In this document: positions 37,500-47,057 of the stretch, piece after piece | Layout: the number at the start of each line of letters is the position of its first letter | Position numbering within the stretch: position 1 is the first letter of the stretch | Assembly (NCBI GenBank): GCA_027491255.1 | Contig: JAIXWM010000129.1 | Coordinates: 21,896-85,895 of the forward strand | Reading direction: 5' to 3' | Length of the DNA stretch: 64,000 bases | Origin: Rubrivivax sp. | Lineage (GTDB): Bacteria; Pseudomonadota; Gammaproteobacteria; Burkholderiales; Burkholderiaceae_C | The notes under the pieces: model-generated | Databases searched by the model: none | The model's input: the letters and a program-made list of their open reading frames with translations, nothing else | Told to the model about the DNA's origin: nothing | Translations under genes and position numbers: made by a program

Positions 37500-38579
37500 T
37501 CAGCCGGAAGTGTGGGGGTGGAAGCAGGCCACCTCGTGCGCGGCGGCCGCGGCCTGCGCCGCGGCGACGTGCACGAGCCCCGGTGCCGCGCTCGCGCAGG
37601 CGCCCGAGGCCCGCACGCAGCGCGGCGCGTAGCGGCAGCCCGGTGGCGGGCGCACCAGATCGGGCACGGTGCCGGGGATGCCCTCCAGGCCGCCGCGCGG
37701 CGTGTCGCGCGTGGGGATGGATTTCAACAGCGCGCGCGTGTAGGGGTGGCGAGGCGCCGCGAGCACGTCGCGCACCGGACCACGCTCGACGATGGTGCCG
37801 GCATACATCACCGCGACGTGGCTGCAGGTCTGGGCCACGACACCCAGGTTGTGGGTGATCAGCAGCACCGCCATCCGGTACTCGGCCACCATCTCCTTCA
37901 GCAGGGACAGGATCTGCGCCTGCACGGAGACGTCGAGCGCCGTCGTCGGCTCGTCGGCGATCAGCAGGTCGGGCCGTCCGATCAGCGCCATCGCGATCAG
38001 CACGCGCTGGCGCATGCCGCCTGAGAACTGGTGCGGGTGGTCGTCCAGACGCTCGCGCGCATTCGGGATGCGCACGCGCTCGAGCATCTGCGCGGCCAGC
38101 TCGCGCGCGGCGGCGCGCTGCTGCGCGCGCGAGGCGCCGGGTGTCAGGCCCAGGATCTGCGGGCTGCGCGCGCCGGCGGCCAGCGCCACATCGACGAGCT
38201 GATCGCCAATGCGGAACAAGGGGTTCAGGTTGGTCGTCGGGTCCTGGAAGATCATGCCGATGCGCCGGCCGCGCAAGGGGCGCACCCGCTCCTCGTCCAG
38301 TCCCAGCAGGTCCTGCCCATCGAAGACGATGCGTCCCTGGCTGTAGCGCCCGGGCGGCGTGGCCACCAGGCGCGACACGGACAGCCCGGTCAGCGACTTG
38401 CCGCAGCCCGTCTCCCCGACCAGGCCCCAGACCTCGCCGCGCCCCACGCTCAGATCGACACCGGCCAGCACATGCGCCTCGCCCTCGAAGCTGCGCATCC
38501 ACAGGTGCAGTTGCTCGATGTGCAGCAACGGCGCGCCCGCGGAGGAAGGCGGCAGGGGCGTTGAAGTGGCGGCGGACAT
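37500..38579 (-). CDS. Dipeptide-type ABC transporter ATP-binding protein (OppD/DppD)
   Basis: A 359-residue ATPase. Walker A GETGCGKS, Q-loop IFQDPTTNLNPLFRIGDQL, signature FSGGMRQRVLIAMAL, Walker B LLIADEPTTALD and switch histidine ITHNLGVV. The C-terminal oligopeptide/dipeptide extension has the cysteine-bearing CRYAPRCVRASGACAS, matching the family's CxxRCP-like iron-sulfur region. An unusual insertion of about 15 residues (SPQILGLTPGASRAQQ) lies between the Q-loop and the signature. It heterodimerises with the OppF-like subunit and follows the permease gene by 12 bp. Confidence 0.93.
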   Translation of the reverse strand: MSAATSTPLPPSSAGAPLLHIEQLHLWMRSFEGEAHVLAGVDLSVGRGEVWGLVGETGCGKSLTGLSVSRLVATPPGRYSQGRIVFDGQDLLGLDEERVRPLRGRRIGMIFQDPTTNLNPLFRIGDQLVDVALAAGARSPQILGLTPGASRAQQRAAARELAAQMLERVRIPNARERLDDHPHQFSGGMRQRVLIAMALIGRPDLLIADEPTTALDVSVQAQILSLLKEMVAEYRMAVLLITHNLGVVAQTCSHVAVMYAGTIVERGPVRDVLAAPRHPYTRALLKSIPTRDTPRGGLEGIPGTVPDLVRPPPGCRYAPRCVRASGACASAAPGLVHVAAAQAAAAAHEVACFHPHTSG

Positions 38580-38591
38580 GGACGGCGGAAA

Positions 38592-39497
38592 TCAGCGGCG
38601 CGAGCGCGGGTCGAAGACGTCGCGCAGTCCGTCGCCGAGCAGGTTGAAGCCGAAGACCGCGAGCAGGATCGCGGAGCCCGGGAAGATCGCAGTCCACCAG
38701 TAGTCGGGCATGTAGCCACGCGCCACCGACAGCAGCGAGCCCCACTCCGGCGTCGGCGGCCGCACGCCGATGCCGATGAAGCCGAGCGAAGCCACGGTGA
38801 GGATGGCAAAGCCCATGTCGAGCGACATCTTCACGATCACCGGCGTCATCACATTGGGCAGGATGTGGCGGAAGACGATGCGCCCGGGCCCGGCACCCAC
38901 GGCGCGGGCAGCCGTCACGTACAGGTCCTGCTTGCGCGCCAGCACCTCGCCGCGCACGAGCCGCGCATAGCCCGGCCACCACGACAGGGCGATGGCGAAC
39001 ACCATGTTGACGATGCCCGGGCCGAGCGCCGCGGCCACCGCCATCGCCAGGATCAGGCCCGGCACGGTGAGCTTCAGGTCGCTCAGCCGCATCAGCAGCT
39101 CGTCGGTCCAGCCGCCGGCATAGCCGGCCACCGCGCCCACCACCGTGCCTGCCAGCGCGCCCAGCAGCACCACCGCGAGCCCGGCCAGGATGGACACGCG
39201 CGCGCCACCGAGCACGAGCGAGAACACGTCCTGGCCCATCTCGTTGGTGCCGAACCAGTGGCGCGCCGATGGCGGCGCGAAGCGCGCCCCGGTGCTGATG
39301 CCGCCGGCGATGTGCTCCGGGTACGGCGCGATCCACGGCCCGAACACCGCCAGCGCCAGCAGCAGCAGCACGATGGCCAGGCCCGCCAGCGACATGCGGC
39401 TCTGGCGGAAGCGGTAGACGCCGCGGCGCCAGGCCTCGCGCCGCGCGCTCGGCGGCTGCAGCCGGCCGGGGGCGGTGGAGCCGTCCGGCGCCGTCAT
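38592..39497 (-). CDS. Dipeptide-type ABC transporter permease (OppC/DppC)
   Basis: A 301-residue inner-membrane protein. An N-terminal cytoplasmic stretch precedes the first helix (MSLAGLAIVLLLLALAVFG). HWFGTNEMGQDVFSLVLGGARVSI is the OppC-specific motif, and the EAA-like loop reads YVTAARAVGAGPGRIVFRHILPN. PPTPEWGSLL and a C-terminal NLLGDGLRDVFDPRSRR tail complete the match. The ATG at 39497 overlaps the preceding permease stop by 4 bp, consistent with coupled synthesis of the two halves of the channel. Confidence 0.95.
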   Translation of the reverse strand: MTAPDGSTAPGRLQPPSARREAWRRGVYRFRQSRMSLAGLAIVLLLLALAVFGPWIAPYPEHIAGGISTGARFAPPSARHWFGTNEMGQDVFSLVLGGARVSILAGLAVVLLGALAGTVVGAVAGYAGGWTDELLMRLSDLKLTVPGLILAMAVAAALGPGIVNMVFAIALSWWPGYARLVRGEVLARKQDLYVTAARAVGAGPGRIVFRHILPNVMTPVIVKMSLDMGFAILTVASLGFIGIGVRPPTPEWGSLLSVARGYMPDYWWTAIFPGSAILLAVFGFNLLGDGLRDVFDPRSRR

Positions 39498-40501
39498 CCC
39501 TGCCTCACCTTCGGGTCGACCCAGCCGTACAGCAGGTCGACGACGAGATTGGCCGCGACGAAGAGCGTGCCGATGACCAGCGTGACGCCGATCACGGGCA
39601 TGAAGTCCTGCGTCACGACCGACTTGGTGGCGTACAGCCCGAGGCCCGGCCAGTCGAACACCGTCTCCACCAGCACCGTGCCGCCGAGCAGCCAGCCGAA
39701 GTACAGCCCGGTGACGGTGAGCGTGGCCGAGATCGCGTTGCGCGCCACGTACTTCAGCACGATCAGGCGCTGCGGCAGGCCGAGCGCGCGCTCGGTCAGC
39801 ACATAGTCCTGCTGCAGCACCTCGATGGTGGAGGCGCGCATCATGCGCATCAGCGTGGCCATCGGCGACAGCGACATCGCCAGCGCCGGCATCACCAGGT
39901 GACGGCAGGCGGTGGCGAAGGCCTCGAAGTCGCCGGCCAGCAGCGCGTCCACCGTCAGGAAGCCGGTGACGAGCGCCGGCGGGTCCAGGGTGATCGGGTA
40001 GCGCCCGCCCAGCGGCAGCCAGCCCAGCGCCATCGCGAAGGCCAGCTGCAGCAGCAGGCCGAGGAAGAACCGCGGCATCGAGATCGCGCCGAGCGCGAGC
40101 GTGCGCGAGACGACGTCGGGCCAGGCGTCGCGCCGCACGCCGGCCCACAGGCCCAGCGGGATGCCCACGGCCATGGCCAGCGCCATCGCCGCGAACACCA
40201 GCTCCAGCGTGGCCGGCAGGTAGGCCGCCAGGTCCTCGACCACCGGGCGCCGCGTGTACAGCGACATCCCGAAGTCGCCGCGCAGCAGGTTGCCCAGGTA
40301 GTCGAAGTACTGCGTCAGCAGCGGCCGGTCGAGCCCGAACTCCTTCGCGTAGGCGGCGATCTCGGCCGCGCTGGCATTGGGTCCGGCGGCCAGGGCCACC
40401 GGGTCACCGGGCAGCAGGCGCGCGATGGCAAACACCAGCGCCGTCAGCCCGAACAGCACGGGCACGGTCAGCAGCAGGCGGCGCAGCAGGAAACGCAGCA
40501 T
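39494..40501 (-). CDS. Dipeptide-type ABC transporter permease (OppB/DppB)
   Basis: A 335-residue inner-membrane protein that starts MLRFLLRRLLLTVPVLFGLTALVF and contains LLPGDPVALAAGP, both diagnostic of the DppB family. The loop YVLTERALGLPQRLIVLKYVARNA is the ATPase contact. It ends with DLLYGWVDPKVRQG, the standard DppB tail. It is the first permease after the binding protein, 73 bp downstream of it. With the OppC-like protein it forms the membrane channel. Confidence 0.95.
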   Translation of the reverse strand: MLRFLLRRLLLTVPVLFGLTALVFAIARLLPGDPVALAAGPNASAAEIAAYAKEFGLDRPLLTQYFDYLGNLLRGDFGMSLYTRRPVVEDLAAYLPATLELVFAAMALAMAVGIPLGLWAGVRRDAWPDVVSRTLALGAISMPRFFLGLLLQLAFAMALGWLPLGGRYPITLDPPALVTGFLTVDALLAGDFEAFATACRHLVMPALAMSLSPMATLMRMMRASTIEVLQQDYVLTERALGLPQRLIVLKYVARNAISATLTVTGLYFGWLLGGTVLVETVFDWPGLGLYATKSVVTQDFMPVIGVTLVIGTLFVAANLVVDLLYGWVDPKVRQG

Positions 40502-40574
40502 CGGCAGGGGTGTTCAGGCGCGTGCGGCGCCGCAGGCGGGGCCGACGCCCCTGCCTGCGCGCCGGCGACCCGGA

Positions 40575-42152
40575 TCAGATCGACAGGCCGAAGCACTCGA
40601 CGGCGTTGGAGGCCACCGGCACGAAGGCGAAGCCCTTGACCGCGCTGGCCAGCGCGAGCTTGCGCTTCTCGAGCACACCGAAGATGTCGGGTGCGTCGGC
40701 CACCACCTTCTGCTGCATCTCGCGGTAGATCGCAATGCGCCTGGCCTCGTCGGATTCGGCGCGCCCGCGCTCGATCAGCGCGTCGACGTCCGGGTTCTTG
40801 TAGACCGCGTTCTGCCAGTTGCCGTTGCGCGACGAGTGGTAGGCGGCGAAGGCAATATTGTCCGGGTCGCCGTAGTTCGCCGTCTGATAGACCGGGAACA
40901 GGTCGGGGAAGGTCTCGGGCGCGCGGCAGGCGGCCACCATGTCGGGCCAGATCATCGGCTTGATGTTCAGGCCGATGTTCAGCTGCTTCAGGCTGTCCAG
41001 CATCACCAGGGCGAAGCGGCGCTGCTGCTCCAGGCCCGAGACGTGCACCATCGTCAGCGTGATGCCGCCATTGGGCGACTTCGACTTCGCCAGATGCTCC
41101 CGGGCCTTGGCCAGGTCCGTGCGGTAGACCGACAGCTGCGGGTTGTGACCGAGGATGCCGTTGGGCAGCGGGCCGACCATCAGGTCGGCGTAGCCGGCGG
41201 CGTCCAGGATGCCCTGGTAGTTGGTGGCGTAGGACACCGCCCTGCGCAGCTCCACGTCGGCCAGCGGGCCGTGCATGGTGTTGAGCTTGATCGAGAAGGT
41301 GCGGTACTCGGGCTCGATCACGCGCACGACGCCCGGCTTGTCCTTCAGCGCGTCCATGTCCTCGCTCGTCAGGTCGACAGCGATGTGGACCTCACCACGC
41401 TGCAGCGCCATGCGCTGCGCCGAGGTCTCGCGCGTGATGCGCCAGATCACGCCCGTCAGGTTGCCGCCGCCGGTACGCCAGCCGCCGGCCACGCGCTCGA
41501 GCTCGTACAGGTTGCCGGCCTCGGCCCGGCGCACCCGGAAGGGGCCCGAGGCGGCGATGTTGGTGCGCAGCCAGGTCTGCCCATCGTCGCTGCCGAGGTT
41601 GGCCTCGACGTCGGCCTTGGAGACCACCCAGATCCAGGGCAGCACCTGCAGGAAGGCGGCGAAAGGCCGCAGCAGGGCGAAACGCACCGTGCCGGCGTCG
41701 ACCGCGGTCACGCTCTCCGGGCCGACCACGCCCTGGATCATCCAGGCGTTGCCCTTGTTCAGCCGCACCGCGCGCTTGAACGAGTAGACGACGTCGTCGG
41801 CGGTCACCGGCTTGCCGTTGTGGAAGCGCGCTGCGCCGTTGAGCTTGAAGGTGTAGGTGCGGCCGTCGGGTGACACGGTCCACGAGGTCGCCAGCGACGG
41901 CACCGCCCGCGGCGGGTTCTGCTCCACCCGCACGAGCGAGTCATAGACGTTGCGCAGCAGGAAGCTGGCCGAGTAGCCGGTGGCGATGTGCGGATCGAAA
42001 TTGGGAATGTCCTGGTTCGAGGCGATCACCAGCACGCGCCGACCTCCCTGCTGGGCAAAGGCGGCCTGGGGCAGCACCAGGCTGGCGAGGCTGGCACCGG
42101 CGGCGCCGAGGACGTGACGGCGCGAGACATCGGACAGTTCGATCGGGGGCAT
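40575..42152 (-). CDS. Dipeptide-type ABC transporter substrate-binding protein
   Basis: A 525-residue periplasmic protein of the SBP family 5 (DppA/OppA). The N-terminus has a twin-arginine signal (VSRRHVLGAAGASLASLVLP, cleaved after AFA). The mature part has NFDPHIATGYSASFLLRNVYDSLV and the family signature AVPSLATSWTVSPDGRTYTFKL. Further motifs include FHNGKPVTADDVVYSFKRA and DVELRRAVSYA. It should deliver a peptide-like or cyclic amide solute to the permeases. The gene lies 21 bp after the hydantoinase gene. Substrate is unknown; nearby enzymes suggest a hydantoin, oxoproline or cyclic peptide. Confidence 0.94.
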   Translation of the reverse strand: MPPIELSDVSRRHVLGAAGASLASLVLPQAAFAQQGGRRVLVIASNQDIPNFDPHIATGYSASFLLRNVYDSLVRVEQNPPRAVPSLATSWTVSPDGRTYTFKLNGAARFHNGKPVTADDVVYSFKRAVRLNKGNAWMIQGVVGPESVTAVDAGTVRFALLRPFAAFLQVLPWIWVVSKADVEANLGSDDGQTWLRTNIAASGPFRVRRAEAGNLYELERVAGGWRTGGGNLTGVIWRITRETSAQRMALQRGEVHIAVDLTSEDMDALKDKPGVVRVIEPEYRTFSIKLNTMHGPLADVELRRAVSYATNYQGILDAAGYADLMVGPLPNGILGHNPQLSVYRTDLAKAREHLAKSKSPNGGITLTMVHVSGLEQQRRFALVMLDSLKQLNIGLNIKPMIWPDMVAACRAPETFPDLFPVYQTANYGDPDNIAFAAYHSSRNGNWQNAVYKNPDVDALIERGRAESDEARRIAIYREMQQKVVADAPDIFGVLEKRKLALASAVKGFAFVPVASNAVECFGLSI

Positions 42153-42173
42153 GGCGGACTCCTTCGGGTCGGG

Positions 42174-45100
42174 TCAGGGAACAAGGGTGGGAGGGCATGC
42201 GCTGGCCGTGGCCAGGGCGGGGGCGGCCTGGGAGCGCTGAGCGGCGGGGCGACCGTCACGCCCGTAGTCCTGGCGCGCGCCGGCATCGCTGACGAAACCG
42301 AGCTGGCGGTCCAGCGCGAGCAGCTCCTCGGAGCGGTCTTCGGGCGGCCCATAACCGGAGCCGCCGGCCAGCACCAGTTCGACAACCTCGTGTGCGCGCT
42401 TCAACTCGACGAGTTCACCAGTGCCGCAGTTGCGCAGTTCACGGCCGGCGGTGTCGAGCAGCCGGCCCTGGGCCTCGCCACCGGGCTGGCCGCCGAACAG
42501 GCCGTCGATCGGGTTGTTCACGCCTTCAGGATAAATGGAGACCAGGGTGGGCAGGCCGTCGTCGTCGCGCTTGCGCAGACGCACACGCTGGCCCAGGCCC
42601 CCGCGCTGCCGACCGGGGCCGCCGGAATCGGTGACGTAGGTCTTCTCCAGCACCAGCACCGGCGCACGGCTTTCGATCAGCTCGACCGCGGTGTTGGCCG
42701 CCGAGGTCGGCCACAGCAGCGCCGAGCGGCCGTCGCCGCGCACCGAACCGCCCTGGCCGCCGCCGCAGAACAGCATGTCGGAATAGAAGCGGCCCGACGC
42801 GTCCTGGCCGTAGATGTTGGCCGCCACGGCCAGCCCGGTGAAGGACTGCACCTGCCGCGGCGCGGCCTGGGCCAGCGCGCGGAAGATGTTGGGCGCCAGG
42901 TACCAGCCGGTGCGCGTGCGCAGGTTCACCGCCACCGGGTAGGTGCAGTTCAGCACCGAACCCTCGGGCGCCTTCACGGTGAAGGGCCGGTAACAGCCGG
43001 CGTTGCCCCGCACCGTGGGCGTCAGCATGCACTTCAGCGGGTAGGTGGCGTGTGCCGCGGTGTAGTTCAGCGTGCAGTTCAGCCCGCCCTGCGGCAGTTG
43101 CGGCGGCGCGCCGTCGAAATCGATCTCGACCTCGTCGCCACGGATGCGCACGCACACCGGGTAGGCCATGACCTGCCCCAGCGGGTTGTTGGTCACGGTG
43201 GCGCGGTACTCGCCGTCGGGCAGGGCGCGGATGGCCTCGCGCATGGCGCGCTCGGAGCGGCCCTGCACCACCTCGGCCAGCGCGCCCAGGTCCTCGAGCC
43301 CGTAGTCGTCCATGAAGGCCACCAGGCGCTCGGCGCCGATGGCGTTGGAGGTCACCAGCGCCTGCAGGTCCCCCAGCACCTGCTCGCCGTTGCGCACGTT
43401 CAGCTTGAGCAGCCGCACCAGCGTCTCGTCCAGGCGCCCGGCGTCGTACAGCTTCATCGGCGGGATCTGGAAGCCTTCCTCGTAGATCTCGCGCGCCTTC
43501 AGCGAATCCTTCGTGCCGCCGATGTCCGAGACGTGACCCACCGTGCCCGTGAGCGCGACCAGCCGCCCGGCGCGAAACACCGGCGTCACCACCGCGATGT
43601 CGAACAGGTGGCCGGCGCACAGCCAGGGGTCGTTCGTGATCAGCACGTCGCCCGGCTTCAGCGTATCGGCTGGGTAAGCCGCCAGCAGCGCCTTCACCGC
43701 GCGCGGCAGCGTCAGGTTGAACACCGGCATCGCGCGCGGCGAGTGCGCGAGCGTCTCGCCGTCGCGGTCGAGAAGTTCGCAGGCGAAGTCCTGCGCCTCG
43801 GAAATGACGAGCGAGAACGCGGTGCGGCACACCGTCAGCCACATCTCGTCGACGACGTTGACGAGGCGGCTCCACATGATCTCCAGGCCGATCGGGTCGC
43901 GCTCGATGCGTGCCACGGCCTCGGCGCGGTCCATGCCGGCGCGCACCACCGGTTCGGGCGCGCGGCTGGCCGACACCGTGATGCGCAGGTTCAGGTTCGC
44001 GTCGACGTCGACGCAATCGCCCGGGGCGACGACCGTCGTCGACTCGCGCTCCTCGACGATGGCCGGGCCGTCGAAACGGTCGCCCGGGCGCAGCGCGTAG
44101 CGGTCGATCACGGCGGCCTCGACCGCTCCCTGCTCGAACACCGCCCGGCGCCGGCCCTTGACGCGCTGCGCGGCGTCGGCTCCACCGGTCGCGCCGTCCA
44201 GCGTCAGCGCGGGCGTGGGCCCGGCGCAGCGCACGCGCAGGTTCACGGCCTCGAAGCGCATGCCTTCGAGCACGCGCGTGTAGCGCTGGGCATAGACGCG
44301 CGAGAAAGCCTCGCGCAGCGCCGGCAGGTCGCCGGCACCCAGGTCGGCCTCGGGCAGCGGCACGGCGATGTCGTGCATCTGGCCGACCAGTCGCATGTCG
44401 GCGTGGCGCTCGACGCGGATCTGCGCGGGGTCCACCCCGGCCGCGACGAGCTGGCGCCGCCCCTCGGACTCGATCTCGCGCAGCACGCGGTTGATCGCCG
44501 CGGCGTCGAAGCCGGGGCTGAACTCGGTGCGCATCGAGCGCACGCCCTCGTGCGACAGCGGCGCGGCCAGGAACCCCAGCGCCGACGCCGCGCCCGAGGC
44601 GGGCGGCACGATGACTTCACGCACGCCCATCGCGCGCGCCACGTCGGCGGCGTGCGCGGGCCCTGCGCCGCCGAAGCCGACCATGGCGTAGCGCCGCGGG
44701 TCCTTGCCCTGCTCGACCAGGTGCACGCGGGCGGCCGCCGCCATGCTTTCGACCACCACCTTGTGGATGCCCAGCGCCGCCTGCTCCACCGTCAGCCCGA
44801 GCGGGACCGCCACGCGTTCGATCGCACGCCGCGCGGCCTCGACGTCCAGCCGCATGCGCCCGCCGAGAAAGAAGGCCGGGTCGTAATAGCCCAGCACCAG
44901 ATTGGCGTCGGTGACCGTGGGCTCGGTGCCGCCCATGCCGTAGCAGGCGGGGCCGGGGTCGGAGCCGGCCGAGCGCGGCCCGACCTTCAGCAGACCGACC
45001 TCGTCGATCGCCGCGATCGAGCCGCCGCCGGCGCCGATCTCGATCATCTCGATCACCGGCGCCTTGATCGGCAGGCCGGAACCGAGCGTGAAGCGGTGCA

Positions 45101-46091
45101 CGCGCGCGGCCTCCATCAGCGGCGCGACCTCGGCGCGGCCGTCCTCGATCAGGCAGGCCTTGGCGGTGGTGCCGCCCATGTCGAAGGAAATGACGTCGGT
45201 CTGGCCGGCCAGTGTGCCGAACAGCGCCGTGGCCAGGCCGCCGCCGGCCGGGCCGCTTTCGAGCAGGCGGATCGGCAGCGCGCTCGCCGCTTCCACCGAC
45301 ACCAGGCCACCGGCCGAGTGCATCAGGCGCAGGCTGCCGCCGAAGCCGCGCTGCGCCAACGCCGCCTGCAGCCGCCCGAGGTAGCCGGCCATCAGCGGCT
45401 GCACGTAGGCATTGGCGCAGGTCGTGACGCAGCGCGGGTACTCGCCCATCTCGGCCACGACCTCGCTGGACAGCGACACCGCGAGCTGGGGGTACAGGCG
45501 CCGCGCCACGGCCGCGGCCTGCTGCTCGTGCGCCGGGTGGGCATAGGCGTGCAGGAAGCATATGGCGATCGCCTCGCAGCCTTCGGCCACGAGCCGGTGC
45601 ACGGCGCGCTCGACCGAAGCCTCGTCCAGCGGCGTCACCACACGGCCGAGCGCGTCCACGCGCTCGTCGACCTCGAGCCGGCGGTCGCGCCGCACGAGCG
45701 GCTCGGGGAAGGCGACGAACAGGTCGTAGATGTCGTAGCGCTGTTCCGTGCCCATCTCGAGGATGTCGCGGAAGCCGCGCGTGGTCAGCAGCCCGAGCGT
45801 GGCGCCCTTGCGTTCGATCACGGCATTCGTCACGAGCGTCGTGCCGTGCACGATCTCGCCCACGTCGGCCAGGCCGATGCCGCGCATCGCCACGAGTTCG
45901 TCCAGGCCCAGCAGCGCGGCCTCGGACGGGTCGTGCGGCGTGGTCAGCCGCTTGTGCAGCACGACCTCGCCGCGCCGCGCGTCGTGCAGGATGAAGTCGG
46001 TGAAGGTGCCGCCGATGTCGAAGCCGATGCGCCAGCGCGCGGCGTGGTCTGTCGGCGCCGCGCCGGCGCTCGGGGTTGCGGTGTCGTTCAT
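42174..46091 (-). CDS. Fused hydantoinase/5-oxoprolinase (HyuA-HyuB) protein
   Basis: A 1305-residue cytoplasmic protein in which the HyuA-like and HyuB-like halves are joined, as in the 5-oxoprolinase type. HyuA part: RIGFDIGGTFTDFIL near residue 25 (ATP-binding fold), GTTLVTNAVIERKG, and SFDMGGTTAKACLI near residue 305. HyuB part from about residue 720: DPIGLEIMWSRLVNVVDEM, LITNDPWLCAGHLFDIAV, GHVSDIGGTKDS, and a C-terminal SGGPGRQRGGLGQ. The family hydrolyses cyclic imides such as 5-oxoproline or hydantoins with ATP. The last 25 residues, after about 1280, are a low-complexity tail with no counterpart I recognise. It lies 33 bp after the IclR gene. Confidence 0.92.
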   Translation of the reverse strand: MNDTATPSAGAAPTDHAARWRIGFDIGGTFTDFILHDARRGEVVLHKRLTTPHDPSEAALLGLDELVAMRGIGLADVGEIVHGTTLVTNAVIERKGATLGLLTTRGFRDILEMGTEQRYDIYDLFVAFPEPLVRRDRRLEVDERVDALGRVVTPLDEASVERAVHRLVAEGCEAIAICFLHAYAHPAHEQQAAAVARRLYPQLAVSLSSEVVAEMGEYPRCVTTCANAYVQPLMAGYLGRLQAALAQRGFGGSLRLMHSAGGLVSVEAASALPIRLLESGPAGGGLATALFGTLAGQTDVISFDMGGTTAKACLIEDGRAEVAPLMEAARVHRFTLGSGLPIKAPVIEMIEIGAGGGSIAAIDEVGLLKVGPRSAGSDPGPACYGMGGTEPTVTDANLVLGYYDPAFFLGGRMRLDVEAARRAIERVAVPLGLTVEQAALGIHKVVVESMAAAARVHLVEQGKDPRRYAMVGFGGAGPAHAADVARAMGVREVIVPPASGAASALGFLAAPLSHEGVRSMRTEFSPGFDAAAINRVLREIESEGRRQLVAAGVDPAQIRVERHADMRLVGQMHDIAVPLPEADLGAGDLPALREAFSRVYAQRYTRVLEGMRFEAVNLRVRCAGPTPALTLDGATGGADAAQRVKGRRRAVFEQGAVEAAVIDRYALRPGDRFDGPAIVEERESTTVVAPGDCVDVDANLNLRITVSASRAPEPVVRAGMDRAEAVARIERDPIGLEIMWSRLVNVVDEMWLTVCRTAFSLVISEAQDFACELLDRDGETLAHSPRAMPVFNLTLPRAVKALLAAYPADTLKPGDVLITNDPWLCAGHLFDIAVVTPVFRAGRLVALTGTVGHVSDIGGTKDSLKAREIYEEGFQIPPMKLYDAGRLDETLVRLLKLNVRNGEQVLGDLQALVTSNAIGAERLVAFMDDYGLEDLGALAEVVQGRSERAMREAIRALPDGEYRATVTNNPLGQVMAYPVCVRIRGDEVEIDFDGAPPQLPQGGLNCTLNYTAAHATYPLKCMLTPTVRGNAGCYRPFTVKAPEGSVLNCTYPVAVNLRTRTGWYLAPNIFRALAQAAPRQVQSFTGLAVAANIYGQDASGRFYSDMLFCGGGQGGSVRGDGRSALLWPTSAANTAVELIESRAPVLVLEKTYVTDSGGPGRQRGGLGQRVRLRKRDDDGLPTLVSIYPEGVNNPIDGLFGGQPGGEAQGRLLDTAGRELRNCGTGELVELKRAHEVVELVLAGGSGYGPPEDRSEELLALDRQLGFVSDAGARQDYGRDGRPAAQRSQAAPALATASACPPTLVP

Positions 46092-46124
46092 CGGCGGGGA
46101 TCCTCGGGGATGTGTGTCGGCCGC

Positions 46125-46853
46125 TCAGGCCGACAGCTCGGCGCGCGCTTGCAGCAGGATCTCGATGGCCTGCGCCCGTTCCTGCGGGTCGAGCACGGCC
46201 ATCGGGTAGGTCATGCACAGGCTCAGACGCTCGCCGGTGCGGGCGTCGCGCACCGCCACGGCGAGCGCGCCCACGCCCTTGCCGGCTTCGTCCTGGGACT
46301 CGGCCCAACCCTGCCGACGTACCAGCGCCAGGCGCTGCAGCAATTCGTCGAAGGTCGCCGGCGACTGCGGGGTGGCGCGCGAGACCCGCCCGCCCAACAA
46401 GGCGCGAACGTCGTCGTCACCCATCTCCGCCAGCATCGAGCGCCCGGTGGCGCAGGCGTCGACGGCCAGACGACCGCCCAGCGGCACGCCCACCTGCAAG
46501 GGGTTGTGGCCGAGATGGTGCACGAGACCGACCATGTCGGCGCCGCGCAGCGCCGAGACGTAGCCGGTATAGCCCAGGCGGTCGCACAGCCGGCGCACCG
46601 CGGCGCTGGCGCGTGCGCCCAGGCTCTGCGCGTCCCCACCGGGCCCGCGGAGCTGGTGCAACAGTGCACCGAGCCGATACCCCCGTCCAGGCGCCGCCGA
46701 CTCCAGCAAACCGGCGTCACACATGCCGCGCAGCAGGCGCGACAGGTTGCTCTTGGGCAGGCCCAGCAGTTGCGTGGCCTGCGTCAGTGTCAGCGTGCTG
46801 CGCCCGTCGTTGAAGCTGCGCAGCACACGGGCCGTGTGTTCTAGGGACGCCAT
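46125..46853 (-). CDS. IclR-family transcriptional regulator
   Basis: A 242-residue regulator. The winged helix at the N-terminus reads SLEHTARVLRSFNDGRSTLTLTQATQLLGLPKSNLSRLLRG, with the recognition helix in LPKSNLSRLL. The effector-binding domain follows (GYVSALRGADMVGLVHH; ACATGRSMLAEMG; then a tail SLCMTYPMAVL). The start is the ATG at 46853; the frame is open further upstream, but homologues start here. As the first gene of the minus-strand hydantoinase/peptide cluster, with an inverted repeat 65-83 bp before it, it probably controls its own operon. The effector is unknown. Confidence 0.92.
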   Translation of the reverse strand: MASLEHTARVLRSFNDGRSTLTLTQATQLLGLPKSNLSRLLRGMCDAGLLESAAPGRGYRLGALLHQLRGPGGDAQSLGARASAAVRRLCDRLGYTGYVSALRGADMVGLVHHLGHNPLQVGVPLGGRLAVDACATGRSMLAEMGDDDVRALLGGRVSRATPQSPATFDELLQRLALVRRQGWAESQDEAGKGVGALAVAVRDARTGERLSLCMTYPMAVLDPQERAQAIEILLQARAELSA

Positions 46854-46917
46854 CGGTCTCGGGGTCGCCTCGGAAATGGGTTCGCAGGAATGGAGGAACG
46901 CAGAGTGGTCTCTAAAA

Positions 46918-46936
46918 ATGGAACCACGGTTTCCAT
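46918..46936. promoter_or_regulatory. Putative IclR operator
   Basis: ATGGAACCACGGTTTCCAT, an inverted repeat with ATGGAA/TTCCAT arms and a 7-bp centre. It sits in an AT-richer patch 65 bp upstream of the iclR start and between that gene and the divergent PHP gene. Its size and symmetry fit an IclR-type site; assignment is from position only. Confidence 0.5.
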
Positions 46937-47057
46937 TTCCGGCAATACTAGCACTGGGCTTTCGGTGAGGGCAAGGGCGGAAACCCGTCGCGTGCGGTTG
47001 TCGTGCCCCGGCGGTCGAGCCGCTCCCGCAACGCCCTGGCGCCCGTACACTCAAGCT

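Noticed and set aside
41988..46844. A very long open frame on the plus strand, opposite the oxoprolinase gene
   Set aside because: It is the antisense shadow of a high-GC gene. The product is rich in Arg, His, Gly and Gln with no domain, while the minus strand has clear HyuA/HyuB motifs.
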